The notes below the pieces were generated by a model. The model was not told where the DNA came from, did no database searches, and saw only the letters and a program-made list of their open reading frames with translations. 35,390 bases of DNA, taken from NCBI GenBank assembly GCA_018699075.1, contig JABIPV010000321.1, positions 1-35,390 on the forward strand, written 5' to 3'. The position numbers and the translations under genes were made by a program. The DNA comes from Kordiimonadaceae bacterium (GTDB lineage: Bacteria; Pseudomonadota; Alphaproteobacteria; Sphingomonadales; Emcibacteraceae). Positions 17,922 through 27,095 of this stretch are shown here, in pieces. The stretch's first letter is position 1. Each line of letters starts with the position of its first letter.

Positions 17922-18440
17922 TTAACCTGTTGTAAAACGTAGTAAATCAGTCCAAAAACCATCTAATGACCTCAAACGATCTCGTAATTCTGTGACACCT
18001 TCGTCAGTGAAAAGATTTTTCTCTTTTACCATATCAAGGTTTTCGTCAAAAAGCTCACCGACTAGATTACAAACACCTTTACCACTGTCGCTTAACCAGA
18101 TTCGCAGTGCTCTGCGGTCATGTTCTGAGCGTTCTTGTCTTATGTAACCTGACTCGACAAGTTTTTTAAGGTTATAGGAAACATTTGAGCCAAGATAGTA
18201 GCCCCGATTTCTTAAATCACCCGCCGTTATTTCATGATCACCAATATTATAAAGAAGTAATGCTTGTACAGAATTGATGTTACTCATCCCTTTAGAATCA
18301 AGGCGATGTTTGACAATATCGAGCATTCTTCTGTGTAATCTTTCGATTAGCCTTAAACATTCGAGGAAATTATGTCTCGTTCTTGATTCTTGTGTTTCAT
18401 GACCACCAATTAAATTGCTGCTATGATGAGTTAATGACAT
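17922..18440 (-). CDS. ldtR: MarR-family winged-helix regulator, LdtR-like
   Basis: This 172-residue protein has a MarR wing-helix core at about 55-125: SNINSVQALLLYNIGDHEITAGDLRNRGYYLGSNVSYNLKKLVESGYI split across helices, and wing SEHDRRALRIWLSDSG. The GYYLGSNVSYNLKKL recognition helix is what I recall for the alphaproteobacterial LdtR group, known for controlling an L,D-transpeptidase and stress tolerance in Liberibacter. It is divergent from hemB and 148 bases upstream of hemA, so it could act on the haem genes, but that is inference. No operator was identified. Confidence 0.75.
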   Translation of the reverse strand: MSLTHHSSNLIGGHETQESRTRHNFLECLRLIERLHRRMLDIVKHRLDSKGMSNINSVQALLLYNIGDHEITAGDLRNRGYYLGSNVSYNLKKLVESGYIRQERSEHDRRALRIWLSDSGKGVCNLVGELFDENLDMVKEKNLFTDEGVTELRDRLRSLDGFWTDLLRFTTG

Positions 18441-18581
18441 TCAAAATTCCTATTTTTATAAAATATATTTTTCTTTATCTACAGAAGTTATATAACAACA
18501 TACCTAACAAGCTGTTAAAAAGTAGTTTACAAATAATTAGTATATTAAATTTATTTAAAAAGAATTAATGCGGAGCACATC

Positions 18582-19577
18582 ATGATTACAGGTTCTTTTC
18601 CAAATAGTCGCCCAAGACGTAGCAGAAAAAATATGTGGTCGCGTGACATGGTCCGTGAAAATTCACTATCCGTAAATGATCTCATTTGGCCCCTATTCGT
18701 TCAAGAAGGGGACAACCAAGCTACAGCCGTGTCTTCAATGCCGGGTGTGAAGCGGATGTCCATTGATCTTATTGTAGAAAGAGCTGCCGAAGCCAAGGAA
18801 CTTGGCATTCCCGCGATTGCTATTTTTCCACAAACACCAGAAGACTTAAAAACGGATGAAGGATATGAAGGGGTTAATCCTGAAAATTTAATTTGCAGAA
18901 CAGTACGCGCTATAAAATCACAAGTTCCGGATATTGGTGTTATATGTGATGTAGCCCTTGATCCTTATACTACCCATGGACAAGATGGATTAATTAAAAA
19001 CGGGTATGTGGACAATGACCTTACGCTAGAAGCACTCGTTAATCAGGCCCACATTCAAACAAAGGCAGGTTGTGATATCCTAGCTCCATCAGACATGATG
19101 GACGGACGAGTCGCTGCCATACGTAATATGCTTGAAGAAAAGAAATTTCATAATTCTCAAATTATGGCTTATTCAGCAAAATATGCATCAGCATTTTACG
19201 GTCCATTTCGAGAAGCGGTTGGTTCAACCAGCAACTTAAAAGGCGGCAAAGAAACATATCAAATGGATCCCGCAAATACGGATGAAGCCTTACGTGAAGC
19301 CGGTATGGATATTAATGAAGGTGCTGATTCAATCATAGTCAAACCGGGCATGCCTTACCTTGATATTATCGAAAGAATAACCCGCGAATTAAATTTCCCT
19401 ACCTATGCTTATCAAGTAAGCGGTGAATATGCCATGATCCATGCCGCCGCCGCCAATGGCTGGCTTGACCTTGATAAAGCGATGATGGAAAGTTTACTTA
19501 GCTTTAAGCGTGCGGGAGCATGTGGGATTTGGACTTACTTCGCCCCAGTTGTTGCTAAAAAAATAAACCAACAATAA
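18582..19577 (+). CDS. hemB: Porphobilinogen synthase (delta-aminolevulinic acid dehydratase)
   Basis: HemB joins two 5-aminolevulinate molecules into porphobilinogen, the step after HemA. The 331-residue protein shows LIWPLFVQEG, the active-site region CDVALDPYTTHGQDGLI (about 124-140), the first Schiff-base lysine in MAYSAKYASAFYGPFREA and the second in IIVKPGMPYLDII, then YQVSGEYAMI. Where zinc enzymes carry a three-cysteine cluster, this one has Asp/Ala (DVALDPYTTHGQDG), so it should be of the magnesium-type. GGAGCACATC precedes the ATG. It is divergent from the MarR-type gene. Confidence 0.96.
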   Translation: MITGSFPNSRPRRSRKNMWSRDMVRENSLSVNDLIWPLFVQEGDNQATAVSSMPGVKRMSIDLIVERAAEAKELGIPAIAIFPQTPEDLKTDEGYEGVNPENLICRTVRAIKSQVPDIGVICDVALDPYTTHGQDGLIKNGYVDNDLTLEALVNQAHIQTKAGCDILAPSDMMDGRVAAIRNMLEEKKFHNSQIMAYSAKYASAFYGPFREAVGSTSNLKGGKETYQMDPANTDEALREAGMDINEGADSIIVKPGMPYLDIIERITRELNFPTYAYQVSGEYAMIHAAAANGWLDLDKAMMESLLSFKRAGACGIWTYFAPVVAKKINQQ

Positions 19578-19578
19578 A

Positions 19579-19604
19579 AAAGCCCGCTTAATAAAACGGG
19601 CTTT
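19579..19604. terminator. Bidirectional-type terminator between hemB and motA
   Basis: AAAGCCCG and CGGGCTTT form an 8-base stem around a 10-base AT-rich loop. On the minus strand it is followed by six T, a good intrinsic terminator for motA. On the plus strand only three T follow, so it stops hemB transcripts less strongly. Confidence 0.85.
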
Positions 19605-19624
19605 CAAATTAGTATATATTTATA

Positions 19625-20500
19625 TTATCCATATATATCATTTGGAATTTCCTGCAGAAGTTCATCCAAATCATAAAATGACGGCTGGTACATTGTTGGT
19701 ACTGCTTTACGTCCAATTTCTGCTGATATTGGTGCCGCATTTCCATGAAGATGCGAAATAATAGTCGCTTTCATCACTTCATAAATATGACCTTCTTCAT
19801 CAACAATTTGTTGCAAACGTGATGCAAGTGGAGCGGCCATTGTATAGGAAACCAAGATACCAAGAAATGTACCAACAAGGGCACCACCAATTAATGCCCC
19901 TAGGACTTCAACTGGTTCATTAATAGATGCCATTGTATTAATAACACCAAGCACAGCAGCCACAATACCAAGAGCAGGAAACGCTTCACCAACAACAGCT
20001 AGGGCATGCGCGCCTTCACTTTCTTCATGATGATGTTTTTCAATTTCATTCATCATTACGTCTTCTACTTGATGGGGATCATCAAAATTCATTGTTGTCA
20101 TACGAAAATAGTCGCATATGAATGCCGTTATATGATGGTCATCCTTAACGCGTCCTACATGGTTAAATATCTTACTTTCATGAGGGTCTTCAATATGGGT
20201 CTCAAGTGCCATTGGTCCTTTAGTTTTAACCAATTTACAAACCATATATAGTAATGTCAGAAGATCATTATAATCTTCTCCCTTCCATTTAGGACCTTTA
20301 ATCGCATGGCCAAGCCCCTTACCTGCCTTCTTCATTATTGAGCTACCATTACCCGTAATAAATGACCCAATCGCGGCACCACCGATCACCATAGCTTCTG
20401 TTGGTAAGGCACCAATAATCACGGCCATATTACCACCGTGACTTATAAAGCCTCCGAATACCATGCCTAATGTGACGACGATACCTAACAAAATAAACAT
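19625..20500 (-). CDS. motA: Flagellar motor stator protein MotA
   Basis: MotA forms, with MotB, the proton channel that drives flagellar rotation. The 291-residue inner-membrane protein has four expected hydrophobic segments: about 1-20 (FILLGIVVTLGMVFGGFI), 25-50 (MAVIIGALPTEAMVIGGAAIGSFI), 168-190 (AFPALGIVAAVLGVINTMASI) and 198-225 (VLGALIGGALVGTFLGILVSYTM). A large cytoplasmic loop lies between the second and third. The loop and C-terminus are His/Glu-rich (EIEKHHHEESEG). It starts 179 bases from a divergent threonine ammonia-lyase gene; motB lies beyond that, so the stator genes are split. Confidence 0.94.
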   Translation of the reverse strand: MFILLGIVVTLGMVFGGFISHGGNMAVIIGALPTEAMVIGGAAIGSFITGNGSSIMKKAGKGLGHAIKGPKWKGEDYNDLLTLLYMVCKLVKTKGPMALETHIEDPHESKIFNHVGRVKDDHHITAFICDYFRMTTMNFDDPHQVEDVMMNEIEKHHHEESEGAHALAVVGEAFPALGIVAAVLGVINTMASINEPVEVLGALIGGALVGTFLGILVSYTMAAPLASRLQQIVDEEGHIYEVMKATIISHLHGNAAPISAEIGRKAVPTMYQPSFYDLDELLQEIPNDIYG

Positions 20501-20679
20501 ACAAATTACCTTTGTTTTTTAATAATTAAACACAGTTATAGTTAAATTTTATTAAGCAAGTTTTAATGCAGCATAAAAAAAATAAACTTTTATCAATTAA
20601 TATTTTTGGACTTTTCAGGCAGAAAGCAATATATCAAAACAATAAACGCCCCTTTTATCCATGATTGGCATAAATTATT

Positions 20680-21912
20680 ATGACTAAAAATATAGACCAG
20701 CTGAGTTTTGAAGATATCAAAAATGCTGCCACTTCATTTGACGGGGCGATAAAGCATACGCCAACTGCACATGCTATTACGCTCTCTAAAAAAACGGGCG
20801 CCGACGTATATATCAAGTATGAAAACCGCCAGTTCACAGCCTCTTTTAAAGAACGCGGTGCTTTAAATAAGTTATTAAATTTAGATGATAATCAAAAGAA
20901 AAAAGGTGTTATTGCTGCAAGTGCTGGCAACCATGCCCAAGGCGTTGCTTATCATGGCACACGACTTGGCATTCCAACAACCATCGTCATGCCACTAAAT
21001 ACTCCCTTTGTTAAAATCCAAAACACACAAGAATTAGGTGCCACTGTCATTGAAGTTGGTGAACGTTTTGATGAAACCGCTGAGGCTGCATTAAAAATAT
21101 CAGAAGAAAAAGACCTCACCGTGGTTCATCCATTTGATGATTATCATGTCATGGCCGGACAAGGCACCATTGGGATTGAGCTTTTAAATGATGTTGCGGA
21201 CTTAGACATAATCGTTGTGCCAGTGGGCGGCGGCGGATTAATTTCAGGCATCGCTACAGCTGCCAAAGCTATAAATCCAAAAATCAAAATTATTGGCGTA
21301 CAATCTGAGAGATTCCCTTCACTATACCGCGCGTTTCATAATGAAGAATATGTCTCAATGGGATCAACACTCGCAGAAGGGATCGCCGTTAAAACCATCG
21401 GCAAAAAAACTTTAAAAATCTGCAAAGAGCTTGTGGATGACGTATTGCTTGTTAATGAAGATGACATTGAAATAGCGGTTGGAATGTTGCTCACTATTGA
21501 AAAAACAGTCTCAGAAGGCGCCGGTGCATGCCCGCTTGCTGCCCTTGTACGTTACCCTGAGATCTTCAAAGGTAAAAAAGTCGGCTTAATCGTTACGGGC
21601 GGTAATATAGACACCCGCCTACTGGCTTCCATCTTAATGAGAAGTTTGGTTCGGGACCGTAGAATAACAAGGTTGCGCATTGAACTTCCAGACATTCCTG
21701 GCGCATTATCAATAATTTCATCAATCATTGGTAATAAAGGCGGAAATATTATTGATGTTTCCCATCACAGGCTTTTCACAGAACTACCCGCCAAAGAAAC
21801 ATATTCAAATATCACCTTAGAAACGCGTGATGCTCAGCACTTTCAAGACATACTTGATAATTTAAGAGAAGAAGGGTTTGTGGTCACTGTTAACCAAAAT
21901 ATCGACATGTAA
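20680..21912 (+). CDS. ilvA: Threonine ammonia-lyase with C-terminal ACT domain
   Basis: The enzyme deaminates threonine (or serine) to 2-oxobutyrate, feeding isoleucine synthesis or catabolism. The 410-residue PLP protein has the fold-II lysine in FTASFKERGALNKL (about 53), AASAGNHAQGVAYHG, the phosphate loop VPVGGGGLISGIA (about 185-197) and LIVTGGNID. A short ACT-like domain (about 330-405) begins LRIELPDIPGALSIISSIIGNKGGNIIDVSHHR. This single-ACT form is intermediate between short catabolic (TdcB-like) and long biosynthetic forms, so the symbol is tentative. It lies between motA (divergent) and motB (92 bases downstream). Confidence 0.9.
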   Translation: MTKNIDQLSFEDIKNAATSFDGAIKHTPTAHAITLSKKTGADVYIKYENRQFTASFKERGALNKLLNLDDNQKKKGVIAASAGNHAQGVAYHGTRLGIPTTIVMPLNTPFVKIQNTQELGATVIEVGERFDETAEAALKISEEKDLTVVHPFDDYHVMAGQGTIGIELLNDVADLDIIVVPVGGGGLISGIATAAKAINPKIKIIGVQSERFPSLYRAFHNEEYVSMGSTLAEGIAVKTIGKKTLKICKELVDDVLLVNEDDIEIAVGMLLTIEKTVSEGAGACPLAALVRYPEIFKGKKVGLIVTGGNIDTRLLASILMRSLVRDRRITRLRIELPDIPGALSIISSIIGNKGGNIIDVSHHRLFTELPAKETYSNITLETRDAQHFQDILDNLREEGFVVTVNQNIDM

Positions 21913-22004
21913 TTGAACTTTTTATCAAATGATAAGGTTTAATTAACCATCAGTTGTCATATTAGGACAATAAATTGATGATAACATTGGAATAATTGGT
22001 AAAT

Positions 22005-22874
22005 ATGTCGGACGAACAACGCCCCATTATTATTAAACGGATCAAAAAAATATCAGGCGGGGCCCATGGTGGCGCTTGGAAAGTGGCATATGCAGACTTC
22101 GTGACGGCGATGATGGCCTTTTTCCTACTTTTATGGCTTCTTGGATCTACATCCGAAGAACAAAAAGAAGGTCTCTCAGAATATTTTACACCGACGACTG
22201 CCAGCACAAACTCACCGTCTGGTGCGGGAGACATTCTTAGTGGTATGTCCATTAATGATGGTGGTGTCAGTGCCGCTGTTACAGCGCCAATGCCGGAACA
22301 AATTACCATTCAAAAAGAAGAAGTAGAAATAGAAGCCGGTTCAGATGAAAGTTCATTAGAAAACGCCATTGCCAACCGCGAGCAAGATGCATTTGAAGAT
22401 ATGGCAAGTGAGTTAAACCTGAGCATTCAGGATAATGCAGAGTTATCTGTATTAAGTGACCAAGTATTAATTGATGTCACGGAAGACGGCATGCGTATTC
22501 AAATTGTAGACCAAGACAATAGAGAAATGTTTCGCAATGATACCGCAGAACTTTATGAATACGCGCAAAAAATGATTACCCATGTTGCTGAAAAAGTTGG
22601 AGAATTGCCAAACAGAATATCGATTAGAGGTCACACTGATTCTAATCCTTATAGACCAAATGCAAGTTATACAAATTGGGAATTAAGTTCTGACCGCGCA
22701 AATGCGGCCCGACGTGTTATGAGAAATTCTGGTGTTTCACCAGATCGATTTGCCGAAATTACAGGTAAAGCATCAACAGAACCACTTTTGCCGGATCGTC
22801 CAGATCGTCCAGAAAACCGCAGAATTACTATTCTTGTTATTCGTGAAGCACCTACATTGCCTTCAAATTTGTAA
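22005..22874 (+). CDS. motB: Flagellar motor stator protein MotB
   Basis: MotB anchors the stator to peptidoglycan and carries the proton-binding aspartate. I choose the ATG at 22005 (MSDEQRPIII); the track uses a TTG three codons earlier. The 289-residue protein has a single helix, AYADFVTAMMAFFLLLWLLG (about 28-47), with the essential Asp in YADF. A short plug and a long acidic linker follow. The OmpA-like peptidoglycan-binding domain (about 190-280) shows ISIRGHTDSNPY, WELSSDRANAARRVM and RPENRRITILV. It follows the threonine ammonia-lyase gene rather than motA. Confidence 0.94.
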   Translation: MSDEQRPIIIKRIKKISGGAHGGAWKVAYADFVTAMMAFFLLLWLLGSTSEEQKEGLSEYFTPTTASTNSPSGAGDILSGMSINDGGVSAAVTAPMPEQITIQKEEVEIEAGSDESSLENAIANREQDAFEDMASELNLSIQDNAELSVLSDQVLIDVTEDGMRIQIVDQDNREMFRNDTAELYEYAQKMITHVAEKVGELPNRISIRGHTDSNPYRPNASYTNWELSSDRANAARRVMRNSGVSPDRFAEITGKASTEPLLPDRPDRPENRRITILVIREAPTLPSNL

Positions 22875-22946
22875 AGAATATTAAAAAACGCCTTGTTATT
22901 TTCAAAAAAGTACTGCTAAAATTATCCCGTGAAGGGAAGTTACTGA

Positions 22947-24803
22947 ATGGAAATTTTAGAACCATCAATACAGATGTGGTTAACTTTTGGCTTAATTTCG
23001 GTAGGCATAGTTTTTTACATTCTCGATAAATTTCCTATGGAAATAACATCTTTAGGAATCATTTCAGCTTTACTTGTGCTGTTTCACATTATGCCCGTTG
23101 TCGGACCAAATAATGAAATATTACTCAGCACCCGCTCTCTTCTTGCTGGCTTTGCTGATCCAGCATTGATTACTATTCTTGCGTTATTAGTTGTGGGGCA
23201 TGGAATGGTGGTCACTGGCGCATTGGATAGCCCAGTTAAAATATTAGTGCGGCTTGGAAATAATTATCCCATTACTGTACTTGTGTCATCCCTAATCACA
23301 GTCATGATCATAAGTGCTTTTTTAAATAACACGCCTGTTGTTGTAATTTTTATTCCTATCATGATTACACTGGTTGAAAATCTTGGCAAATCCCCCTCTT
23401 TATATTTGATGCCATTAAGTTTTGTTGCCATCCTCGGTGGTATGACGACCCTTATAGGGTCCAGCACTAACTTACTTGTATCTGGTTCCTATCAAGCGGT
23501 CGGCGGTGATGCGCTTGGTTTTTTTGATTTTGCAATACCCGGTTTATTTTTAGCGACAATTGGGTTTATATACGTTCTATTTATTGCCCCAAAATTACTG
23601 CCGAGCGATACGTCTTCATCAAATCAAGAAATGAAAATAACTGGTAAACAATTTATCATTCAAATTGATCTTACAGAGGGTAACTCACTCATCGGTAAAA
23701 GGGCAATTGCAGGCATGTTTCCTGATTTAACTGGTATGACTGTACAATTGGTTAAAAAAGGTCTCCATGAATTTTTACCGCCGTTTGATGATATCACTCT
23801 CGAAAAAGGGGACTGCTTGGTTATTGCCACTACCCGAAAAGAATTAACCAGTAAGATTGTTAAAGACCATATTCTTCTTGCTGATGTAAAAAACCAAACG
23901 GATATTGAATTAGATGCAAATAATGAAGAAATCACAACCATCTCTCGAGGGCAAAGATTGGTGGAAGTCATCGTTGCCCCTAAATCAAGGCTTGATGGAA
24001 GGACTTTAGATCAAGCAGGTTATTTTTTAAACGGTGGCTCAAAAATACTCGGCGTTCAAAGACGTGGCAGAATGAACAGAGCCTCAATTAATGATATTCG
24101 AATTGAAGCAAGCGACATTCTTCTGGTTGTCGGTAACCAGAACCAAATCCAGTCACTTCGACTAAATAAAGATGTGATGTTAATGGAGTGGTCAGTAAAA
24201 GAAATACCGATCAAAGCCGATACTTGGAAAGCACTTAGTATTTTTTTTGGTGTTGTAATCCTGGCCTCAACCGGACTTGTACCGATTGCCATTGCCGCAA
24301 CACTTGGCGCCTTCGTCATGATTGTTTCAGGCTGTTTAAATATTCGAAAAGCTGCAAATGCCGTAGACCGGAAAATATTTATGCTCATCGGCGCAGCCCT
24401 TGCCATGGGCACATCATTACAGGCAACCGGTGGTGCTTCATACTTAGCGATGGTGATGATTGACGTTCTTAGCGGCGCAAGTACCCCTGTTATACTATCA
24501 GCCTTCTTTCTTCTGATTGCCTTCCTAACCAATATTTTAAGTAATAATGCAACGGCGGTTCTTTTTACGCCCATTGCCGTTAATATTGCTGGTGAGCTAG
24601 GTGTTGATCCCTTTATTTTTATTACGGCAGTCATTTTTGCAGCTAATTGTTCTTTCGCAACACCAATGGGATACCAAACCAATTTATTGGTCTTGGCTCC
24701 AGGTAATTATAAATTTGTCGACTTCATGAAAGTCGGCATACCTCTTATTATTATTTTATGGATAAGCTATTCCTTATTTGCACCATGGTACTTTGACCTT
24801 TAA
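22947..24803 (+). CDS. SLC13-type (DASS) permease with two RCK-C domains
   Basis: This 618-residue inner-membrane protein looks like a secondary transporter for sulfate, dicarboxylates or similar anions. The N-terminal half has about six hydrophobic helices and AFLNNTPVVVIFIPI (about 125-139) and GGMTTLIGSSTNLLVSG, the family's SNT-like signature. Two soluble TrkA-C (RCK-C) domains occupy roughly 230-310 and 330-405. The C-terminal half repeats the helix bundle with LTNILSNNATAVLFTPIAVNIA (about 530) and CSFATPMGYQTNLLVLAPGNYKF. RCK-C domains usually bind small regulatory ligands. It begins 72 bases after motB. The substrate cannot be read. Confidence 0.88.
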   Translation: MEILEPSIQMWLTFGLISVGIVFYILDKFPMEITSLGIISALLVLFHIMPVVGPNNEILLSTRSLLAGFADPALITILALLVVGHGMVVTGALDSPVKILVRLGNNYPITVLVSSLITVMIISAFLNNTPVVVIFIPIMITLVENLGKSPSLYLMPLSFVAILGGMTTLIGSSTNLLVSGSYQAVGGDALGFFDFAIPGLFLATIGFIYVLFIAPKLLPSDTSSSNQEMKITGKQFIIQIDLTEGNSLIGKRAIAGMFPDLTGMTVQLVKKGLHEFLPPFDDITLEKGDCLVIATTRKELTSKIVKDHILLADVKNQTDIELDANNEEITTISRGQRLVEVIVAPKSRLDGRTLDQAGYFLNGGSKILGVQRRGRMNRASINDIRIEASDILLVVGNQNQIQSLRLNKDVMLMEWSVKEIPIKADTWKALSIFFGVVILASTGLVPIAIAATLGAFVMIVSGCLNIRKAANAVDRKIFMLIGAALAMGTSLQATGGASYLAMVMIDVLSGASTPVILSAFFLLIAFLTNILSNNATAVLFTPIAVNIAGELGVDPFIFITAVIFAANCSFATPMGYQTNLLVLAPGNYKFVDFMKVGIPLIIILWISYSLFAPWYFDL

Positions 24804-24848
24804 CATTGACCAGCTAGAATTTTAATACGTTTTGTGGTATCAAAAAGC

Positions 24849-25631
24849 ATGACCGATCAATCATCCTATTTTCCGAAATTTTATATGACGGCCCCTTCCC
24901 CTTGTCCTTATTTAGAGGACAAGCACGAAAGAAAAGTCTTTACGGAACTCAAAGATGAAAAACTATCCTTTGATCGCAATGCAATTTTAGAACATTTTGG
25001 TTCCAGCGGACCGACTGATTATTCAATTAGATTAAATCACTCACTCACTTTAGTAGGCTTCAGAAGAAGCCAAGACATCGCTTACCGTCCCGCATGCGAA
25101 AATTGTCAAGAATGCAAATCGGTCCGCGTTCCCGTGGTATTATTTAATAGGACAAAAAGCCAAAACCGTATTTTCAATAAAAACCAAGACTTAATAATTG
25201 AAATTAAACCAAACATTGCCACCGAAGAACAATTTGAATTATTAAAAATATATATTGATGACCGGCATGATGACGGCGGCATGTCTTCGATTACAATGGA
25301 TGAATACAGAGATATGGTTGAAAGCAGTCTCATCAACACAAACATCATTGAATATAGGCAAGAAGACGGAAAATTAATAGCTGCGGCCCTCACCGATCAG
25401 ATGTCAGATTCGCTTTCAATGGTCTACAGCTTTTTTGATGTTTCAAAAAATATGAATAAACGCAGTCTGGGAGTATTTATGGTATTAAGCCATATAGAAC
25501 TCGCCATAGCGAAGGGTTTTGATCATGTATATTTGGGCTACTGGGTGAAAAACAGTCCTAAAATGAGCTATAAAGCCAATTTCAAACCGTTCGAGGTGTT
25601 GATTTCCGATGGCTGGAGTTTGATTAAATAA
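24849..25631 (+). CDS. bpt: Aspartate/glutamate leucyltransferase (arginyltransferase family)
   Basis: Bpt transfers leucine from Leu-tRNA to proteins with N-terminal Asp or Glu, marking them for ClpAP in the N-end rule pathway. I start at ATG 24849 (MTDQSSYFPKF); the track begins at an upstream GTG. The 260-residue protein has the conserved N-terminal segment SPCPYLEDKHERKVF (about 16-30) and RPACENCQECKSVRVPV (about 82-98) with the paired cysteines. GFDHVYLGYWVKNSPKMSYKANFKPFE (split, about 224-250) completes the GNAT-like domain. It follows the permease by 45 bases. Confidence 0.93.
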   Translation: MTDQSSYFPKFYMTAPSPCPYLEDKHERKVFTELKDEKLSFDRNAILEHFGSSGPTDYSIRLNHSLTLVGFRRSQDIAYRPACENCQECKSVRVPVVLFNRTKSQNRIFNKNQDLIIEIKPNIATEEQFELLKIYIDDRHDDGGMSSITMDEYRDMVESSLINTNIIEYRQEDGKLIAAALTDQMSDSLSMVYSFFDVSKNMNKRSLGVFMVLSHIELAIAKGFDHVYLGYWVKNSPKMSYKANFKPFEVLISDGWSLIK

Positions 25632-25750
25632 CAGTGTGATTATTGCTAAATTATGACCCATTCAAAAATATAGTAATAATTGAATTTTACAGTTAATCTG
25701 TTTATAAGAAAAACAATACATATTCTTAATTAATAAATTAAGGCATATAC

Positions 25751-26902
25751 ATGAAACGTCGTTTATTTCTTAAAAAATCCGCCGCGGTTGGTGTTGGAAC
25801 ACTGGTTACAGGAGCGTGTAGTCAAAGCCCTGCAGACCCAAATTCGCGTTCTGAAAAAAGTGCAATAAACACTACTCAAACCCAGCGGTCAATTGAACTT
25901 AAAATGGTAACGGCGTGGGCTAAAAACTTCCCTGGTCTAGGAACACGTGCCGTTGAATTCGCAGATGACATTAACAAAGCCACAAATGGCCGGATCAAAA
26001 TCCGTGTATATGCTGCGGAAGAAATGGTTCCTGCTTTTCAAGCTTTCGATGCTGTATCACAAGGTAACGCAGACATCTATCACGGTGCAGATTACTTTTG
26101 GCAGGGCAAGCACCCAATGTTCAATTTTTTTGGCGCCGTTCCATTCGGACTAACAGCTACTGAAATGACACAATGGATTCAATTTGGTGGTGGTCAAGAA
26201 CTTTGGGACGAACTTTCTGCTAGGTTCAATATAAAACCCATGCTCTGTTGTGCAACTGGAATACAGATGGGTGGCTGGTTCAATAAAGAAATTAACTCTG
26301 TAGAAGACTTTCAGGGTCTTAAAATGCGCATTCCCGCTCTGGGTGGCGAAATACTGAAACGTCTTGGTGCGACACCCGTAACCCTTCCGGGTGGTGAAAT
26401 CTTCCTATCTCTTTCACAAGGTAACATTGATGCCACTGAATGGATTGGACCATGGAATGATCTTGCCTTTGGCTTCCAACAAATAGCGAAATACTACTAC
26501 ACATCCGCGTATCATGAGCCAAACACATCTGTTTGCGCTGGTTGGAACCTTGATATTTGGAACTCTTTAAGCGCTTCAGAACGCGTCATTATTGAGGCGC
26601 TAGCTGAAAAGCATTATGCACGTTCGCTTGCTGAATTTAATGCCCGTAATGCTGGCGCGCTTCGTACGCTGATCAAAGAACATGGTGTAGAAACGCGTCA
26701 ATTTTCTGCTGAAGTAATGAATGCACTTGCTGATATCGCAGGAGATGTTGTCGCCGATATCGGTAAAACTGATGAAATATCAATACGTATTTATAATAGC
26801 TATATGGCAACACTGGCTGTTGCAAAAGAATGGAGCGGCATCGCCGACGAGCCGTATATGGTAGCACGCCGTTTGTCGGATAAATTTGGTCAAGCTCTGT
26901 AA
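25751..26902 (+). CDS. TRAP transporter substrate-binding protein, Tat-dependent (paralog 1)
   Basis: This 383-residue periplasmic protein starts MKRRLFLKKSAAVGVG, a twin-arginine signal, and the following GTLVTGACS also reads as a lipobox, so it may be a Tat-exported lipoprotein. The mature part fits the DctP family, in the branch once named for mannitol/chloroaromatic compounds and for 2-oxo acids. Segments are MVTAWAKNFPGLGTRAVEFADDI, YHGADYFWQGKHPMFNFFGAVPFG, MGGWFNKEINSVEDFQGLKMRIP with the ligand-binding Arg, and GNIDATEWIGPWND. It is about 80% identical by eye to the next gene. The ligand is likely an organic acid, not determinable. Confidence 0.92.
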   Translation: MKRRLFLKKSAAVGVGTLVTGACSQSPADPNSRSEKSAINTTQTQRSIELKMVTAWAKNFPGLGTRAVEFADDINKATNGRIKIRVYAAEEMVPAFQAFDAVSQGNADIYHGADYFWQGKHPMFNFFGAVPFGLTATEMTQWIQFGGGQELWDELSARFNIKPMLCCATGIQMGGWFNKEINSVEDFQGLKMRIPALGGEILKRLGATPVTLPGGEIFLSLSQGNIDATEWIGPWNDLAFGFQQIAKYYYTSAYHEPNTSVCAGWNLDIWNSLSASERVIIEALAEKHYARSLAEFNARNAGALRTLIKEHGVETRQFSAEVMNALADIAGDVVADIGKTDEISIRIYNSYMATLAVAKEWSGIADEPYMVARRLSDKFGQAL

Positions 26903-27095
26903 AAGTTAACTTAGTTCAATTGGTTTACAAATAAAATGTCATACTTTGGCAGTTCTTACATCAAAGTGTTGGGGTTGAATGAATTAAAATAACTTCCCAC
27001 CATAGTATTCATTGAATTTTTCATTTGGCTTGTTTATAAGTAAATGAAATCTTATAACAATAAAATATTTTCTACATCAAAATTAAGGCTTACAT

